This document shows positions 6,186-13,925 of a stretch of DNA of 20,317 nt, in pieces. Within the stretch, counting starts at the first letter, position 1. Each line of letters starts with the position of its first letter. Source of the DNA: a virus; IMG/VR virus record IMGVR_UViG_3300020578_006155, positions 1 to 20,317 of that record. One strand, written 5' to 3'. Under the pieces are notes generated by a model. The model was not told where the DNA came from. It saw only the letters and a list, made by a program, of their open reading frames with translations, and searched no databases. A program made the position numbers and the translations under genes.

Positions 6186-6581
6186 ATGATTTTATCAAAC
6201 AACGAACTAAACAGAATTTTTGATGATATTCTTGGTGGTAATTCTAACTACAACTATAAAACCACTTTAATCACAAAAAAAGATGAAGGTGAAAATTATG
6301 AAATGAACCACACTTCAGATGGTGCATATCTTTTCTTCGAAGCACCTGGATTCAATAAAAACAACTTGAAGGTCGAAATGGAAGATGGTATGTTACACAT
6401 TGAAGGGAAAAGAACTTACAAACTGAATGGAAAAGAAAAAACAAGGACCATTTCCAAAGAATTTAAAATTGGAAAAGAATATGACCCATCTTTAGTTGAG
6501 GCAACAATTGAAGACGGACTCTTGACCGTTTTTGTTCCAAACTTTGAGAAAAAAGAAAAGAAAAGAATAAGTCTTCTTTAA
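6186..6581 (+). CDS. hsp20: Small heat-shock protein, Hsp20 / alpha-crystallin family
   Basis: The 131-aa protein has an alpha-crystallin domain at about residues 35-119. The domain includes DGAYLFFEAPGFNKNNLKVEMEDGMLHIEGKR-type strand order and the family hallmark IEDGLLTVFVP (108-118). An ISL tail motif (128-130) matches the I-x-I/L docking motif. The N-terminal arm is short. Small HSPs hold unfolding proteins for refolding. T4-like cyanophages carry homologues, so this class of gene is known in the group. It is divergent from the clpC-like unfoldase, and a sigma-54-like promoter with two upstream dyads precedes it. It probably protects or assists folding of phage proteins in infected, stressed cells (inference). 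Confidence 0.92.
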   Translation: MILSNNELNRIFDDILGGNSNYNYKTTLITKKDEGENYEMNHTSDGAYLFFEAPGFNKNNLKVEMEDGMLHIEGKRTYKLNGKEKTRTISKEFKIGKEYDPSLVEATIEDGLLTVFVPNFEKKEKKRISLL

Positions 6582-6616
6582 TTTTACAATTTACTAATTG
6601 AAATTTTCTGAAATAA

Positions 6617-6624
6617 TATTTATT
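6617..6624 (+). promoter_or_regulatory. TATTTATT motif before the 2OG-oxygenase-like gene
   Basis: TATTTATT ends 11 nt before the TTG start at 6636, in the short gap after hsp20. Confidence 0.4.
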
Positions 6625-6635
6625 ATAAAATATTT

Positions 6636-7139
6636 TTGGAAAAAGTTTTATTAAAAGGTACATACGGGTTCAAAAATTTTATCAAGTCAGAAATTCAAAC
6701 AGAGTTGGTGAATTGGACAAATGATAATATTGATAAATTTAGAATAAACCCGAATGGTTACGGAAGAAAAAATAAGTTCATCACATCTGAAGATTCCATT
6801 CATCCAATTGTGCAAGAAATTAAAAAAAGGGTAATTGAGGTTGATGGCATGAACCCTTCTCAAGTAGATTTTTCACATATGGATTACATTGGTGTAAACA
6901 TAGAGAATGCTTATATTCATAAACACATTGACCATAACAAAGGGGATTTGACTCATATTAGGTGGAATTTGATATTGGGTAAACCCGAAGACGGAGGGCA
7001 TTCAATTTATGGAAAAGAAATCAATATATTAGAAGAGAAAATGATTTGGAAATGTATTGCAGGAAAAGTATTGCACGGAAGTACTCCTGTTATTGGTAAA
7101 AAACCAAGAATTACCTTATCATTGGGATTTTTTTTATGA
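6636..7139 (+). CDS. 2OG-Fe(II) oxygenase-like protein
   Basis: The 167-aa protein is read from TTG at 6636. No ATG occurs in frame between the upstream stop (6609) and the conserved-looking sequence, so a rare start is the best choice. HKHIDHN supplies the H97-x-D99 iron ligands, LHGST the distal H147, and KPRITLS the 2-oxoglutarate-binding R158, eleven residues after the histidine. This is the double-stranded beta-helix pattern of prolyl-hydroxylase-like dioxygenases, a class common in T4-like marine phages. The substrate is unknown; protein or nucleic-acid hydroxylation are both possible. A TATTTATT motif 11 nt upstream gives it its own candidate promoter. Confidence 0.65.
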   Translation: MEKVLLKGTYGFKNFIKSEIQTELVNWTNDNIDKFRINPNGYGRKNKFITSEDSIHPIVQEIKKRVIEVDGMNPSQVDFSHMDYIGVNIENAYIHKHIDHNKGDLTHIRWNLILGKPEDGGHSIYGKEINILEEKMIWKCIAGKVLHGSTPVIGKKPRITLSLGFFL

Positions 7140-7228
7140 TTGTATAATTATTTTCTTAACCCAATCCACAATCCAAAATAGGTTTTAAATTAACTTCCTC
7201 ATGTAAAAAAATGTGTCGTTTGAGTTCA

Positions 7229-7236
7229 TATTTATA
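7229..7236 (+). promoter_or_regulatory. TATTTATA motif before the KTSC gene
   Basis: TATTTATA lies 46 nt before the ATG at 7283, in an otherwise featureless AT-rich gap (7140-7282). Confidence 0.4.
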
Positions 7237-7282
7237 AATAATGTGGTAGTATTTTTTTATTTAAATCAATAATACATAATTT

Positions 7283-7525
7283 ATGTCAGTAACAAGAGAG
7301 GAAATCCGTGGTACAAAAATTTTGAATGAAATCAAATCTTCTAATTTAAAAAAAACGGAATACGACACAGAAACCAAACAAATGCTTGTTGAATTCAATA
7401 ATGGAACAAAGTATGAATATGGCGATGTACCCCATCAGATTTATACTAGATTTAGATTATCAGAATCACAAGGAAAATTTTTTACCGCTGAAATTGCAAA
7501 AAAATACAAGTACAAAAAAGTATAA
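7283..7525 (+). CDS. KTSC-domain protein
   Basis: The 80-aa protein has the KTSC pattern (PF13619): YDTETKQMLVEFNNGTKYEYGDVPHQIY, then SESQGKFFTAEIAKKYKY. The hallmark tyrosine/VP/S..G.(F/Y)F residues are present. KTSC domains occur alone or attached to lysyl-tRNA synthetase-like and other proteins and are frequent in phages; their role is not established. It lies between the oxygenase-like gene and the muramidase fusion, with its own TATTTATA motif. Confidence 0.75.
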   Translation: MSVTREEIRGTKILNEIKSSNLKKTEYDTETKQMLVEFNNGTKYEYGDVPHQIYTRFRLSESQGKFFTAEIAKKYKYKKV

Positions 7526-7534
7526 TACTCTGAC

Positions 7535-7542
7535 TATTTATT
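7535..7542 (+). promoter_or_regulatory. TATTTATT motif before the lytic fusion gene
   Basis: TATTTATT is followed by TAGG and then the ATG at 7547, a 4-nt gap, so a transcript from here would be nearly leaderless. Confidence 0.35.
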
Positions 7543-7546
7543 TAGG

Positions 7547-9139
7547 ATGAGTAATTTAAAAAAAATCCTTGATAGTTTTAAATTGAAAGATTCCCTAAAC
7601 CCCAAGGTTTGGGAAAATCCTAAAGACCCGAAAGAAGCTACCATGAAATCAAAAGTTAGAGAGGCTTTGATGAAGATTTCAGAGGAGTTTGTCGATGATT
7701 TAGGTGACGATGTTTTTGTGGAAGATGTTTTTCTAATGGGTTCACTTGCGAACTTCAATTGGTCGGAGTTTTCAGATTTTGATTTACACGTTATAGTGGA
7801 TACGGACAGATATGGAAAAGAAAAGGATTTATATGTCGAACTTTTTGATTTGAAGAAAAAACTTTTCAACTCCAAACATGACATCAAAATTTATGGATAT
7901 GATGTAGAGTTATATGCTCAAGGTTCAACTGATGAACATTATAGCGATGGAGTATTTTCTGTGTTCAATAACGAATGGGTTAACAGACCAACAAAAAAAA
8001 GACTTGATTTGAATATGTCTGTTTTGAAGGATAAGATTGAATGTTGGACAGAAAAAATTGACGACGCAATTGAAAATGCTAAAGAAACAAAGAATACAGA
8101 ACCATTGAAAAGACTAAAAGATAAGTTGAAAGACTATAGGCAATCTGGTTTAAGTCAGGAAGGAGAATTTTCCTATGAGAATTTGGTTTTTAAATATTTG
8201 AGAAGGTCTGGTCACATAGGTAAACTTTTTGATATAAAAAATAAAATGAAGGATAAAGAACTTTCCATCGAAAGAAAAATTACTGAACAAATTGATGAAC
8301 TAAAACCTAAAGACCTAATTTCAAAATCAACTTTTCTCTCATCATTGATGGACCTGATAGAAAATAGAGCAAAATTCGAGTATACTCCCGGACAGAAATT
8401 AATAAAAGATAAAGATGTGGTAAAAATTCAAGAAGCACTTCAATACTTGGGTTTTCTACTTCCAAAATACGGTGTCGACGGTAAATTTGGGGAAGAAACA
8501 AGGGGTGCTGTTATAGATTTTCAAGAGAAGTATGATTTGGATAAGACAGGAAAAGTGGATGACTCAAATCTAAAATTTTTAATAGCGGCTTTGATTGTAA
8601 AAGAATTCAATGATACAAAACTTTCGACAATTGAATATCAAGGAGAACCCACAGATGATAAATTTACATACTTAGATTTGAATGACCCAATCGGATACAC
8701 AACTTATAAAAAAATCTGCCAAGCATTTATTGATAGTAGAAATACAAACGCATTTGTGTCTGGTGATATGATGGCAAATTGTGCTAAAAAATATTTTTCA
8801 CAAGGATATATTCCACCTGAGTTAGCGTTAGCTCAACTTACTTTAGAGGGAGGTCTTTCTAAAGTTCTAACTGCAAAACCAATCAAAACAAAAAACCCAT
8901 TTAATGTTGGTAATACGGATTCAGGAAAGTTGAACTACCAAGATTCTTTTCAAGACGGTGTTTGCCTCTACTATGATTTGATGACAAAAAGTTATTTAAC
9001 CAAAGGAAAAACTGCAAAAGATTTACTACAAAACTTTGTAAATGTCAGGGGAAACAGATATGCATCCTCTGATGAATATGAACAAGACTTGGGGTCCTTG
9101 GTCAACTCGATAAAAAAAGTGACGGAACCTATTGCCTGA
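7547..9139 (+). CDS. Nucleotidyltransferase / peptidoglycan-binding / glucosaminidase-like fusion
   Basis: The 530-aa protein appears to have three domains. Residues about 35-245 hold a polymerase-beta-type nucleotidyltransferase fold: G65-S66 in FLMGSLANF, D77-x-D79 in SDFDLHV, and a third acidic residue at D119 or E121. Residues about 286-348 are a peptidoglycan-binding domain (VVKIQEALQYLGF ... DGKFGEETRGAVIDFQ). Residues about 390-525 look like a FlgJ/LytG-type glucosaminidase: ELALAQLTLEGG with E434 as candidate catalyst, then NPFNVGNTD, YYDLMTKSYL and NRYASSDEYEQDL. There is no signal peptide or transmembrane helix. It could be a virion-associated lysin, for example on the baseplate, or a cytoplasmic endolysin needing a holin. 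The N-terminal nucleotidyltransferase is unexpected for either role. Domain limits are by eye. Confidence 0.75.
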   Translation: MSNLKKILDSFKLKDSLNPKVWENPKDPKEATMKSKVREALMKISEEFVDDLGDDVFVEDVFLMGSLANFNWSEFSDFDLHVIVDTDRYGKEKDLYVELFDLKKKLFNSKHDIKIYGYDVELYAQGSTDEHYSDGVFSVFNNEWVNRPTKKRLDLNMSVLKDKIECWTEKIDDAIENAKETKNTEPLKRLKDKLKDYRQSGLSQEGEFSYENLVFKYLRRSGHIGKLFDIKNKMKDKELSIERKITEQIDELKPKDLISKSTFLSSLMDLIENRAKFEYTPGQKLIKDKDVVKIQEALQYLGFLLPKYGVDGKFGEETRGAVIDFQEKYDLDKTGKVDDSNLKFLIAALIVKEFNDTKLSTIEYQGEPTDDKFTYLDLNDPIGYTTYKKICQAFIDSRNTNAFVSGDMMANCAKKYFSQGYIPPELALAQLTLEGGLSKVLTAKPIKTKNPFNVGNTDSGKLNYQDSFQDGVCLYYDLMTKSYLTKGKTAKDLLQNFVNVRGNRYASSDEYEQDLGSLVNSIKKVTEPIA

Positions 9140-9163
9140 TTTTAAATTATTTAGAAAAACGTA

Positions 9164-9171
9164 TATTTATA
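9164..9171 (+). promoter_or_regulatory. TATTTATA motif before the Thr-Pro repeat gene
   Basis: TATTTATA ends 12 nt before the ATG at 9184. Confidence 0.45.
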
Positions 9172-9183
9172 AAGAAAAATTGA

Positions 9184-10173
9184 ATGGCTTTAGTTACATA
9201 TCTCATAGGTTCCTGTTCTGGCGGTCCAGCTATACTTGTTGACTTTGACAGTAGTAGTTTACCAGCAGTAAACGGTAACTATTATCTTACTTTTACAGGT
9301 GCAACAACTGAAGGTTGTTATGATATAATTGATAATGCTGAACCTGCAACAGGAGTTGATAAAGTAGCGACTTTATCTTCGGATTACGGAGATTGTGCAA
9401 CTTGTTTAGCTGTTGTCACTCCAACACCAACTGCAACAACCACACCAACTAAAACTCCAACGAATACACCAACACCAACTAAAACACCAACCAACACACC
9501 AACTAAAACACCAACTCAGACACAGACACCAACACCAAGCAACACACCAACTAAAACACCAACTAACACACCAACCAACACACCAACCAACACACCAACA
9601 AATACAAATACCCCAACACAAACTATTACACCTACTAATACCGCCTCAAATACACCAACCCCAAGTCAAACTCCAACGAATACACCAACAACAACTCAAA
9701 CCCCAACAAATACTCCGACAAACACCCCTACTAAAACACAAACTCAGACACCTACCAACACACCAACTAAAACACCAACTCCGACACCAACCCCTCCAGG
9801 ATTTTGGATTATTACAGATTGTGATGACACAGTCCGTATCGTAGATTTAGTAGGAATTTCTCCAACACTTGGACAGATGTATCTCTTACAGTTCAGTGGT
9901 GCAACCCCCTATGGTTGTTATTTTATCACTGACACAAGTTATGGACCATCTACAGACATCGGAGGTTCTTTAGGTGGACCGTACACCGACTGTGCTGAGT
10001 GTGGTCCATATTACACAGGTACATCTGTGAATGCATTCTATGAATCTGTTGGAACTTGTTGTGAAAGTGGGACAACTTTCAACTACCCACACCCTGAATA
10101 TGCGACAAACGGTGGAATCGCAATACAATTAAACGCAGTTGAAATTGGAGGATTCAATGGACTTAATAATTAA
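9184..10173 (+). CDS. Thr-Pro repeat protein with two related Cys domains (putative fibre or head-surface protein)
   Basis: The 329-aa protein has three parts. Residues about 7-74 and 208-273 are two diverged copies of one domain. Each has a [19 protein letters not shown]-like strand (second copy [20 protein letters not shown]) and a closing D-C-x-x-C (DCATC, DCAEC). Between them, residues about 80-205 are a low-complexity linker of [12 protein letters not shown] and TPTQTP units. The tail (274-329) has a CC pair and a [17 protein letters not shown] segment. Such PT-rich linkers are extended and are often found in exposed phage appendages. The first residues [12 protein letters not shown] are not a clear signal peptide. 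An exposed virion protein is inferred. An antisense frame and a +2 frame are also open across the repeat, an effect of its codon composition. Confidence 0.8.
   Translation: MALVTYLIGSCSGGPAILVDFDSSSLPAVNGNYYLTFTGATTEGCYDIIDNAEPATGVDKVATLSSDYGDCATCLAVVTPTPTATTTPTKTPTNTPTPTKTPTNTPTKTPTQTQTPTPSNTPTKTPTNTPTNTPTNTPTNTNTPTQTITPTNTASNTPTPSQTPTNTPTTTQTPTNTPTNTPTKTQTQTPTNTPTKTPTPTPTPPGFWIITDCDDTVRIVDLVGISPTLGQMYLLQFSGATPYGCYFITDTSYGPSTDIGGSLGGPYTDCAECGPYYTGTSVNAFYESVGTCCESGTTFNYPHPEYATNGGIAIQLNAVEIGGFNGLNN
9420..9797 (+). repeat. Thr-Pro coding tandem repeat
   Basis: The stretch is built from degenerate 6- and 12-nt units of the type ACACCAACTAAA / ACACCAACCAAC. It encodes the linker of the putative fibre protein. 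Exact runs such as ACACCAACCAAC repeated in tandem near 9565-9600 could change copy number by slippage. Confidence 0.9.
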
Positions 10174-10194
10174 ATTAAATTAAAAAAAAAATAT

Positions 10195-11430
10195 ATGGCA
10201 GACTTAAAACCAATAGGAAGTGAAAAACTTTCAGGACAGGATAAAATACAAAGAATTTTGGAAATTGCTCGATATAATGAGACGGTTCCAAAAAATTTAA
10301 ATGAAACATCTAATACAGAATTTTCAATTCCATTAGCGGATGGCTCTGAGTATCAAATCGTAAAAGAAAAACAAGGTTATGTTATTAAAAAAAATATTTC
10401 TGAATCCGTGACTGAATATATTGAGCCGATGAAAAACAGAAAGTATTATCCATCTTATTCTCAGGCTTTGAAAAGATTGAATCTTCTCGCCAAGGAAATT
10501 AATAGGCTTAACGAAAATGATGAGGGTGTAGAACTTTTTGGGGAGCAGAAAAAATTTGTTCTCAAAACACCAAAACCCAAAATGGATGAACCCGAGGCTG
10601 TAGCGGCGCCTTCACAACCACCTTCAGTTCCTTCACCAGAACTCCCGAGTGCTCCTGAAGCGGGTCTTGATATGGGTCCTGAAGAAACTTCTCCTTCAGT
10701 GGATATTGATATGACAGATGATGAGGTGTCATCCTCAGATGGACAAATGGATATTGAAGCCGGTAAAGAGGATATTCAGAGTGAACCATCACAAGAAATG
10801 ATTACCTTCAAGACAATTCAAAAACTTACAGGTAGACTAACTCAAAAGATTAGAGACTATGATAACCAAGATGGCATGACTTCTGAGGATATAAAATATG
10901 TGATTAATATGGTTCTATCGGCATTAGACCTAAAAAACTTGTCTGATGAAGACAAAGAAGATATCATGGCTAAGTTTGAACAAGCTGAGGAAAGAACAGA
11001 AGAAGGTAGTGATAGTGGAGCAGAAGAGGACATTACCTCAGATACTGAAGTAAAAGATATTCAAGCTGATATGGATATCCCTGTAGACCAAGAAATGGGA
11101 GAGGGAGACCACGGTATGATTCTAAATAATGTATATCAAGAATCAAAAGTTGATAAGGTATTATCGAAATACTTTGAAATTTCAAAAAAAGAAATTTTAG
11201 AAGTGAGAGAAAGAAAGGGGAACAGAAAAATAGAAAACCAAGCGCGTTTGGAACAAAAGATGAAAAGTGTTTCAAAATTCACAGAGTCACTTGAACAAGA
11301 AACGGCTTCAAGAAAATTCTTGGAAGAAAATTTTGAATTTAATTTGATAGGTAAAACAAACAAGAAAAACTTGGTTTTTGAAAATTCAGAAAAACAAGTA
11401 AAAATTACACCTGAGGGATTTGTTGTATGA
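10195..11430 (+). CDS. Hypothetical acidic protein, 411 aa (virion/assembly cluster)
   Basis: I do not recognise this family. The N-terminal ~115 residues look folded and basic (ADGSEYQIVKEKQGYVIKKN; YYPSYSQALKRLNLLAKEINRL). Residues about 125-200 are Pro/Ser/Asp-rich and acidic. Residues about 205-275 are helical (ITFKTIQKLTGRLTQKIRDYD; SEDIKYVINMVLSAL). The C-terminal third is a charged coiled-coil-like region ending in a small beta-like tail. It is the first of four overlapping genes leading into the terminase, and its stop overlaps the next start by ATGA. It follows the fibre gene by 21 nt with no motif between them, so the two are probably co-transcribed. An assembly or virion role is inferred only from position. 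Confidence 0.75.
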   Translation: MADLKPIGSEKLSGQDKIQRILEIARYNETVPKNLNETSNTEFSIPLADGSEYQIVKEKQGYVIKKNISESVTEYIEPMKNRKYYPSYSQALKRLNLLAKEINRLNENDEGVELFGEQKKFVLKTPKPKMDEPEAVAAPSQPPSVPSPELPSAPEAGLDMGPEETSPSVDIDMTDDEVSSSDGQMDIEAGKEDIQSEPSQEMITFKTIQKLTGRLTQKIRDYDNQDGMTSEDIKYVINMVLSALDLKNLSDEDKEDIMAKFEQAEERTEEGSDSGAEEDITSDTEVKDIQADMDIPVDQEMGEGDHGMILNNVYQESKVDKVLSKYFEISKKEILEVRERKGNRKIENQARLEQKMKSVSKFTESLEQETASRKFLEENFEFNLIGKTNKKNLVFENSEKQVKITPEGFVV

Positions 11431-11822
11431 GTCATTTAGTATTTGTAAACGGTCTTGGACCTGATTACAAAGGTGATAATATATATGAATTTATTTTTTC
11501 TGATATTGTAGATGTTTGGGGAGATTCTTGGGAAAGTAAACCATCGAATGGATATCCAAGTCCTCCTGAACTTGAAAAAATTAAAAAGGTTGGAGTTCTA
11601 AGAAATACCGATATTAAATTGGAATTGATACAGAACTCCGATTTTTTTTGTATGATAGACGCAATAGATGATGTGGTTGCGTTAGGATGGGAACCTGAAG
11701 AGTTAAGAGGACAAAAGAGATTGGTTTTTAGGTTTGGAGAGGAAGAACAAAAAATAAAAGATAAACTCTACGAAAGAGATTTTATTTTGGAATTTGAAAA
11801 AAATGTAGTATATGAAAAGTAA
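11427..11822 (+). CDS. Hypothetical protein, 131 aa
   Basis: I do not recognise this protein. It begins MSHLVFVNGLGPDYKGDNIYEFIFSD and contains PSNGYPSPPELEKIKKVGVLRNTDIKLELIQNSDFFCMIDAIDDVVALGW. This suggests a compact alpha/beta domain ending in a charged helix. It overlaps the preceding gene by 4 nt (ATGA) and the next by 11 nt, so translational coupling is likely. Its placement in the terminase cluster suggests conserved phage use, but there is no functional motif. Confidence 0.75.
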   Translation: MSHLVFVNGLGPDYKGDNIYEFIFSDIVDVWGDSWESKPSNGYPSPPELEKIKKVGVLRNTDIKLELIQNSDFFCMIDAIDDVVALGWEPEELRGQKRLVFRFGEEEQKIKDKLYERDFILEFEKNVVYEK

Positions 11823-12624
11823 TAACAAAGCGTTTCAACTTATCGAAAAAGGTTTATCCGCGAATACTGTTGCAAAGCTAGATGAAGCTCAAATTGGGGT
11901 ACTTCATAAAAAATTGGTTAGTGAAGTCACGATGGTTTCCGCAGGAGATTCAAGTACAATACAGAAACTCAAAGCGGAAAAAAAACCATTTGAAGTTTAC
12001 GAAAAACAGGGTGATGTGAAAGAACAAGATGATGTGGATATGGAAAAAGACCCATTCGAGCTTCAATCTACTCAAGATAAAAGACAAGTAGGACCGAGTG
12101 ATTATGGAGACAATCCAAAGGTAGATAAAGAAATGGACTCCGATGACGCTGATGGTATGGGAATAATGGAGGATAAAAAAACCGAAAAAACCCCTTTTGC
12201 AATTTGCACAGCACAATTGGGTAAAGAATTTGGAAGTAGGAAAAGAAGTCAGTGGAACGCTAAAGAAATGAACAAGTATGAAAGATGTGTTAAAGACGTT
12301 AAAAAATCTTTAAAGGAAGGAAAAAATCCCGTATCTTTATTTTTAGAAAACGAAATCACAAGAATTGTCGAAAAACATTTACCTCCGAAAATCACAAAAG
12401 GTGACTTGATGAAATATCTTGAAGAACAAGGTCCTGCTACTGCACCCACAAAACCAAAAGAAAAACCTGGTACAAAAGAAAAACCTGGTTCACCTACAAG
12501 ACCTATGAGACCAGGAAAAAATCCTCATCCTGGTGAAAAGGAAGCTCCGAGAGCAAAAAAAATTTCACCTGATGACGCAAAAGACAATGTAATAAAGACA
12601 ATAATGAAACTTTTGAAAAAATGA
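11812..12624 (+). CDS. Hypothetical charged protein, 270 aa
   Basis: The family is unknown. Residues 1-50 look helical. Residues 55-125 are acidic and low in complexity, with two similar KPFEVY / DPFELQ / TPFAIC segments. A short Cys-containing region follows (TPFAICTAQLGKEFGSRKRSQW ... YERCVKDVKKSLKEG, residues about 129-170). The C-terminal 65 residues are Pro/Lys-rich (KPGTKEKPGSPTRPMRPGKN) and end in a basic helix. The ATG at 11812 lies inside the end of the upstream gene, and the TGA overlaps the next start by 4 nt. It has the look of a disordered, nucleic-acid- or scaffold-binding protein, which is inference from composition only. Confidence 0.72.
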   Translation: MKSNNKAFQLIEKGLSANTVAKLDEAQIGVLHKKLVSEVTMVSAGDSSTIQKLKAEKKPFEVYEKQGDVKEQDDVDMEKDPFELQSTQDKRQVGPSDYGDNPKVDKEMDSDDADGMGIMEDKKTEKTPFAICTAQLGKEFGSRKRSQWNAKEMNKYERCVKDVKKSLKEGKNPVSLFLENEITRIVEKHLPPKITKGDLMKYLEEQGPATAPTKPKEKPGTKEKPGSPTRPMRPGKNPHPGEKEAPRAKKISPDDAKDNVIKTIMKLLKK

Positions 12625-13919
12625 GTAAAGTAATTAGAGAACAAATAGACTATGGAGATTATCCTGAAAGGATGGACCCCAATCTCGAAAGAAAGCTTAA
12701 AAGTGCTAAAAGTTTATATGCTCAAAATCCTGCATTTAGGAAAGGAGCTAAAGATGTCTCAAGAATTGCAAGCTCAAGATTTAAAAAGGTTGTTGATAAA
12801 CTAAGACAAGCAAGGACTTTACAAAGTATCACACCAAACATGATTCAAAGAATATACATGGAGGAAATGAGTAAAGTCCCTATGATTATTCAAATCGAAG
12901 CTAGACACAGACAAGAACTTGAAGAATTGGCAAAAAAAGTTTCATTAGAAGAGACTGAAGTGCCTGAAGGATGGTATCAAATTGAAGCTTTATTAAATAG
13001 AGAGCCGATTGATGTTTCAAATTTCAGGTTTAACCCTGAAGAAGACGAAGAAGAGGAAGAAGATAAAAAGCAAAAAATAGAGATTCCATCTTTTGATGTT
13101 GAAGACTTAACAAAAGAAGAAGAGTTAGAATTAGAAAAACACAAGAGAAACCTAATAAACGCTATTGTACAGGGTGCTGCCAAGAAAGGTCATTACCTTT
13201 TTCAAAAACCAGAGGTAAAATCCGAATTGGATAGAATTGATTCGAGACTATACCCCGCATATTTGGGAGTAATGGCAATCAATGATTTTCTCTACTTCAG
13301 TATGGAACAGATGATTGAACAAATGAGTGCAACGGGAAACGGAGTTGCTGGAAAAGTAGAATTACAAGATGCCGATGAAGAAGATGGCGATGAAAGTGGA
13401 GGTGAAGAAAAACCAGACACCAAAATTGTTGCTGAAGGGTTAATATTCCCAATTTTGACACATGAAATTATCAAAGGTGTGAAAGCTGCTAATGCTAGAT
13501 TTGGTCTTCCTACCGACCCGAGTATGAGAGAAAAAGTAAAATCCCAAGTCGATATTTTATCAAATGAGCCTATGCAACTACGTATTGGACCTGAGGTTGT
13601 TGAAAAAATAAGATTTTCTCTTCCTGATAAAATGTTTGATGAATCAAACAAGGGGTTAATAAACTGGTTTGAAATTCAATTATACCAAATTCCCGCTCAA
13701 GAATTTTTGGAAATTATAGGTAATGCTATTTCTGAGGATAAATCCAAACAGGAAAAGGCAACTAAAAAATTCGAGGAAATCATGAAAGAAGCCATGGAAT
13801 TGAAAAGAGAATATGAAGATTATCAAGAGGACCAAGGTGATGAAGGTAAAAGTGGCGATGACGAAGATGATGATTTAGATGATTTCTTGGGAAGTTTGGG
13901 AATATCGAGACCCAAATAA
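12621..13919 (+). CDS. Hypothetical protein, 432 aa, upstream of terminase
   Basis: I do not recognise this protein. The N-terminal half is helical and basic (LERKLKSAKSLYAQNPAFRKGAKDV; SSRFKKVVDKLRQARTLQSITPNMIQRIYMEEM). An acidic run follows at about 139-148 (EEDEEEEEDKK). A mixed middle region then contains a second acidic patch (DADEEDGDESGGEE). The end is strongly acidic: DDEDDDLDDFLGSLG. Central segments (NLINAIVQGAAKKGHYLF; LYPAYLGVMAINDFLYFSMEQMIEQM) suggest a folded helical core. It overlaps the previous gene by 4 nt (ATGA) and ends 6 nt before the terminase. Position next to gp17 would fit a small-terminase or packaging partner, but it is far longer than T4 gp16 and has no visible HTH motif, so I leave it unnamed. 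Confidence 0.75.
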   Translation: MSKVIREQIDYGDYPERMDPNLERKLKSAKSLYAQNPAFRKGAKDVSRIASSRFKKVVDKLRQARTLQSITPNMIQRIYMEEMSKVPMIIQIEARHRQELEELAKKVSLEETEVPEGWYQIEALLNREPIDVSNFRFNPEEDEEEEEDKKQKIEIPSFDVEDLTKEEELELEKHKRNLINAIVQGAAKKGHYLFQKPEVKSELDRIDSRLYPAYLGVMAINDFLYFSMEQMIEQMSATGNGVAGKVELQDADEEDGDESGGEEKPDTKIVAEGLIFPILTHEIIKGVKAANARFGLPTDPSMREKVKSQVDILSNEPMQLRIGPEVVEKIRFSLPDKMFDESNKGLINWFEIQLYQIPAQEFLEIIGNAISEDKSKQEKATKKFEEIMKEAMELKREYEDYQEDQGDEGKSGDDEDDDLDDFLGSLGISRPK

Positions 13920-13925
13920 TTTTCT

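Noticed and set aside
1-6600. Left part as host chromosome rather than phage
   Set aside because: The clpC, hsp20 and peptidase genes could be bacterial, but gene spacing and base composition look continuous and the TATTTAT motif precedes units on both sides. Reduced ClpC and an altered tmRNA tag also fit a phage.
9420-9797. CRISPR-like or non-coding tandem array
   Set aside because: The units are degenerate in codon-sized steps and keep one frame open; there are no unique spacers.
9406-9844. Two other open frames (one on each strand) across the repeat
   Set aside because: They are Cys/Trp-rich or His/Gln-rich translations of the Thr-Pro repeat in the wrong frames, with no start signals.
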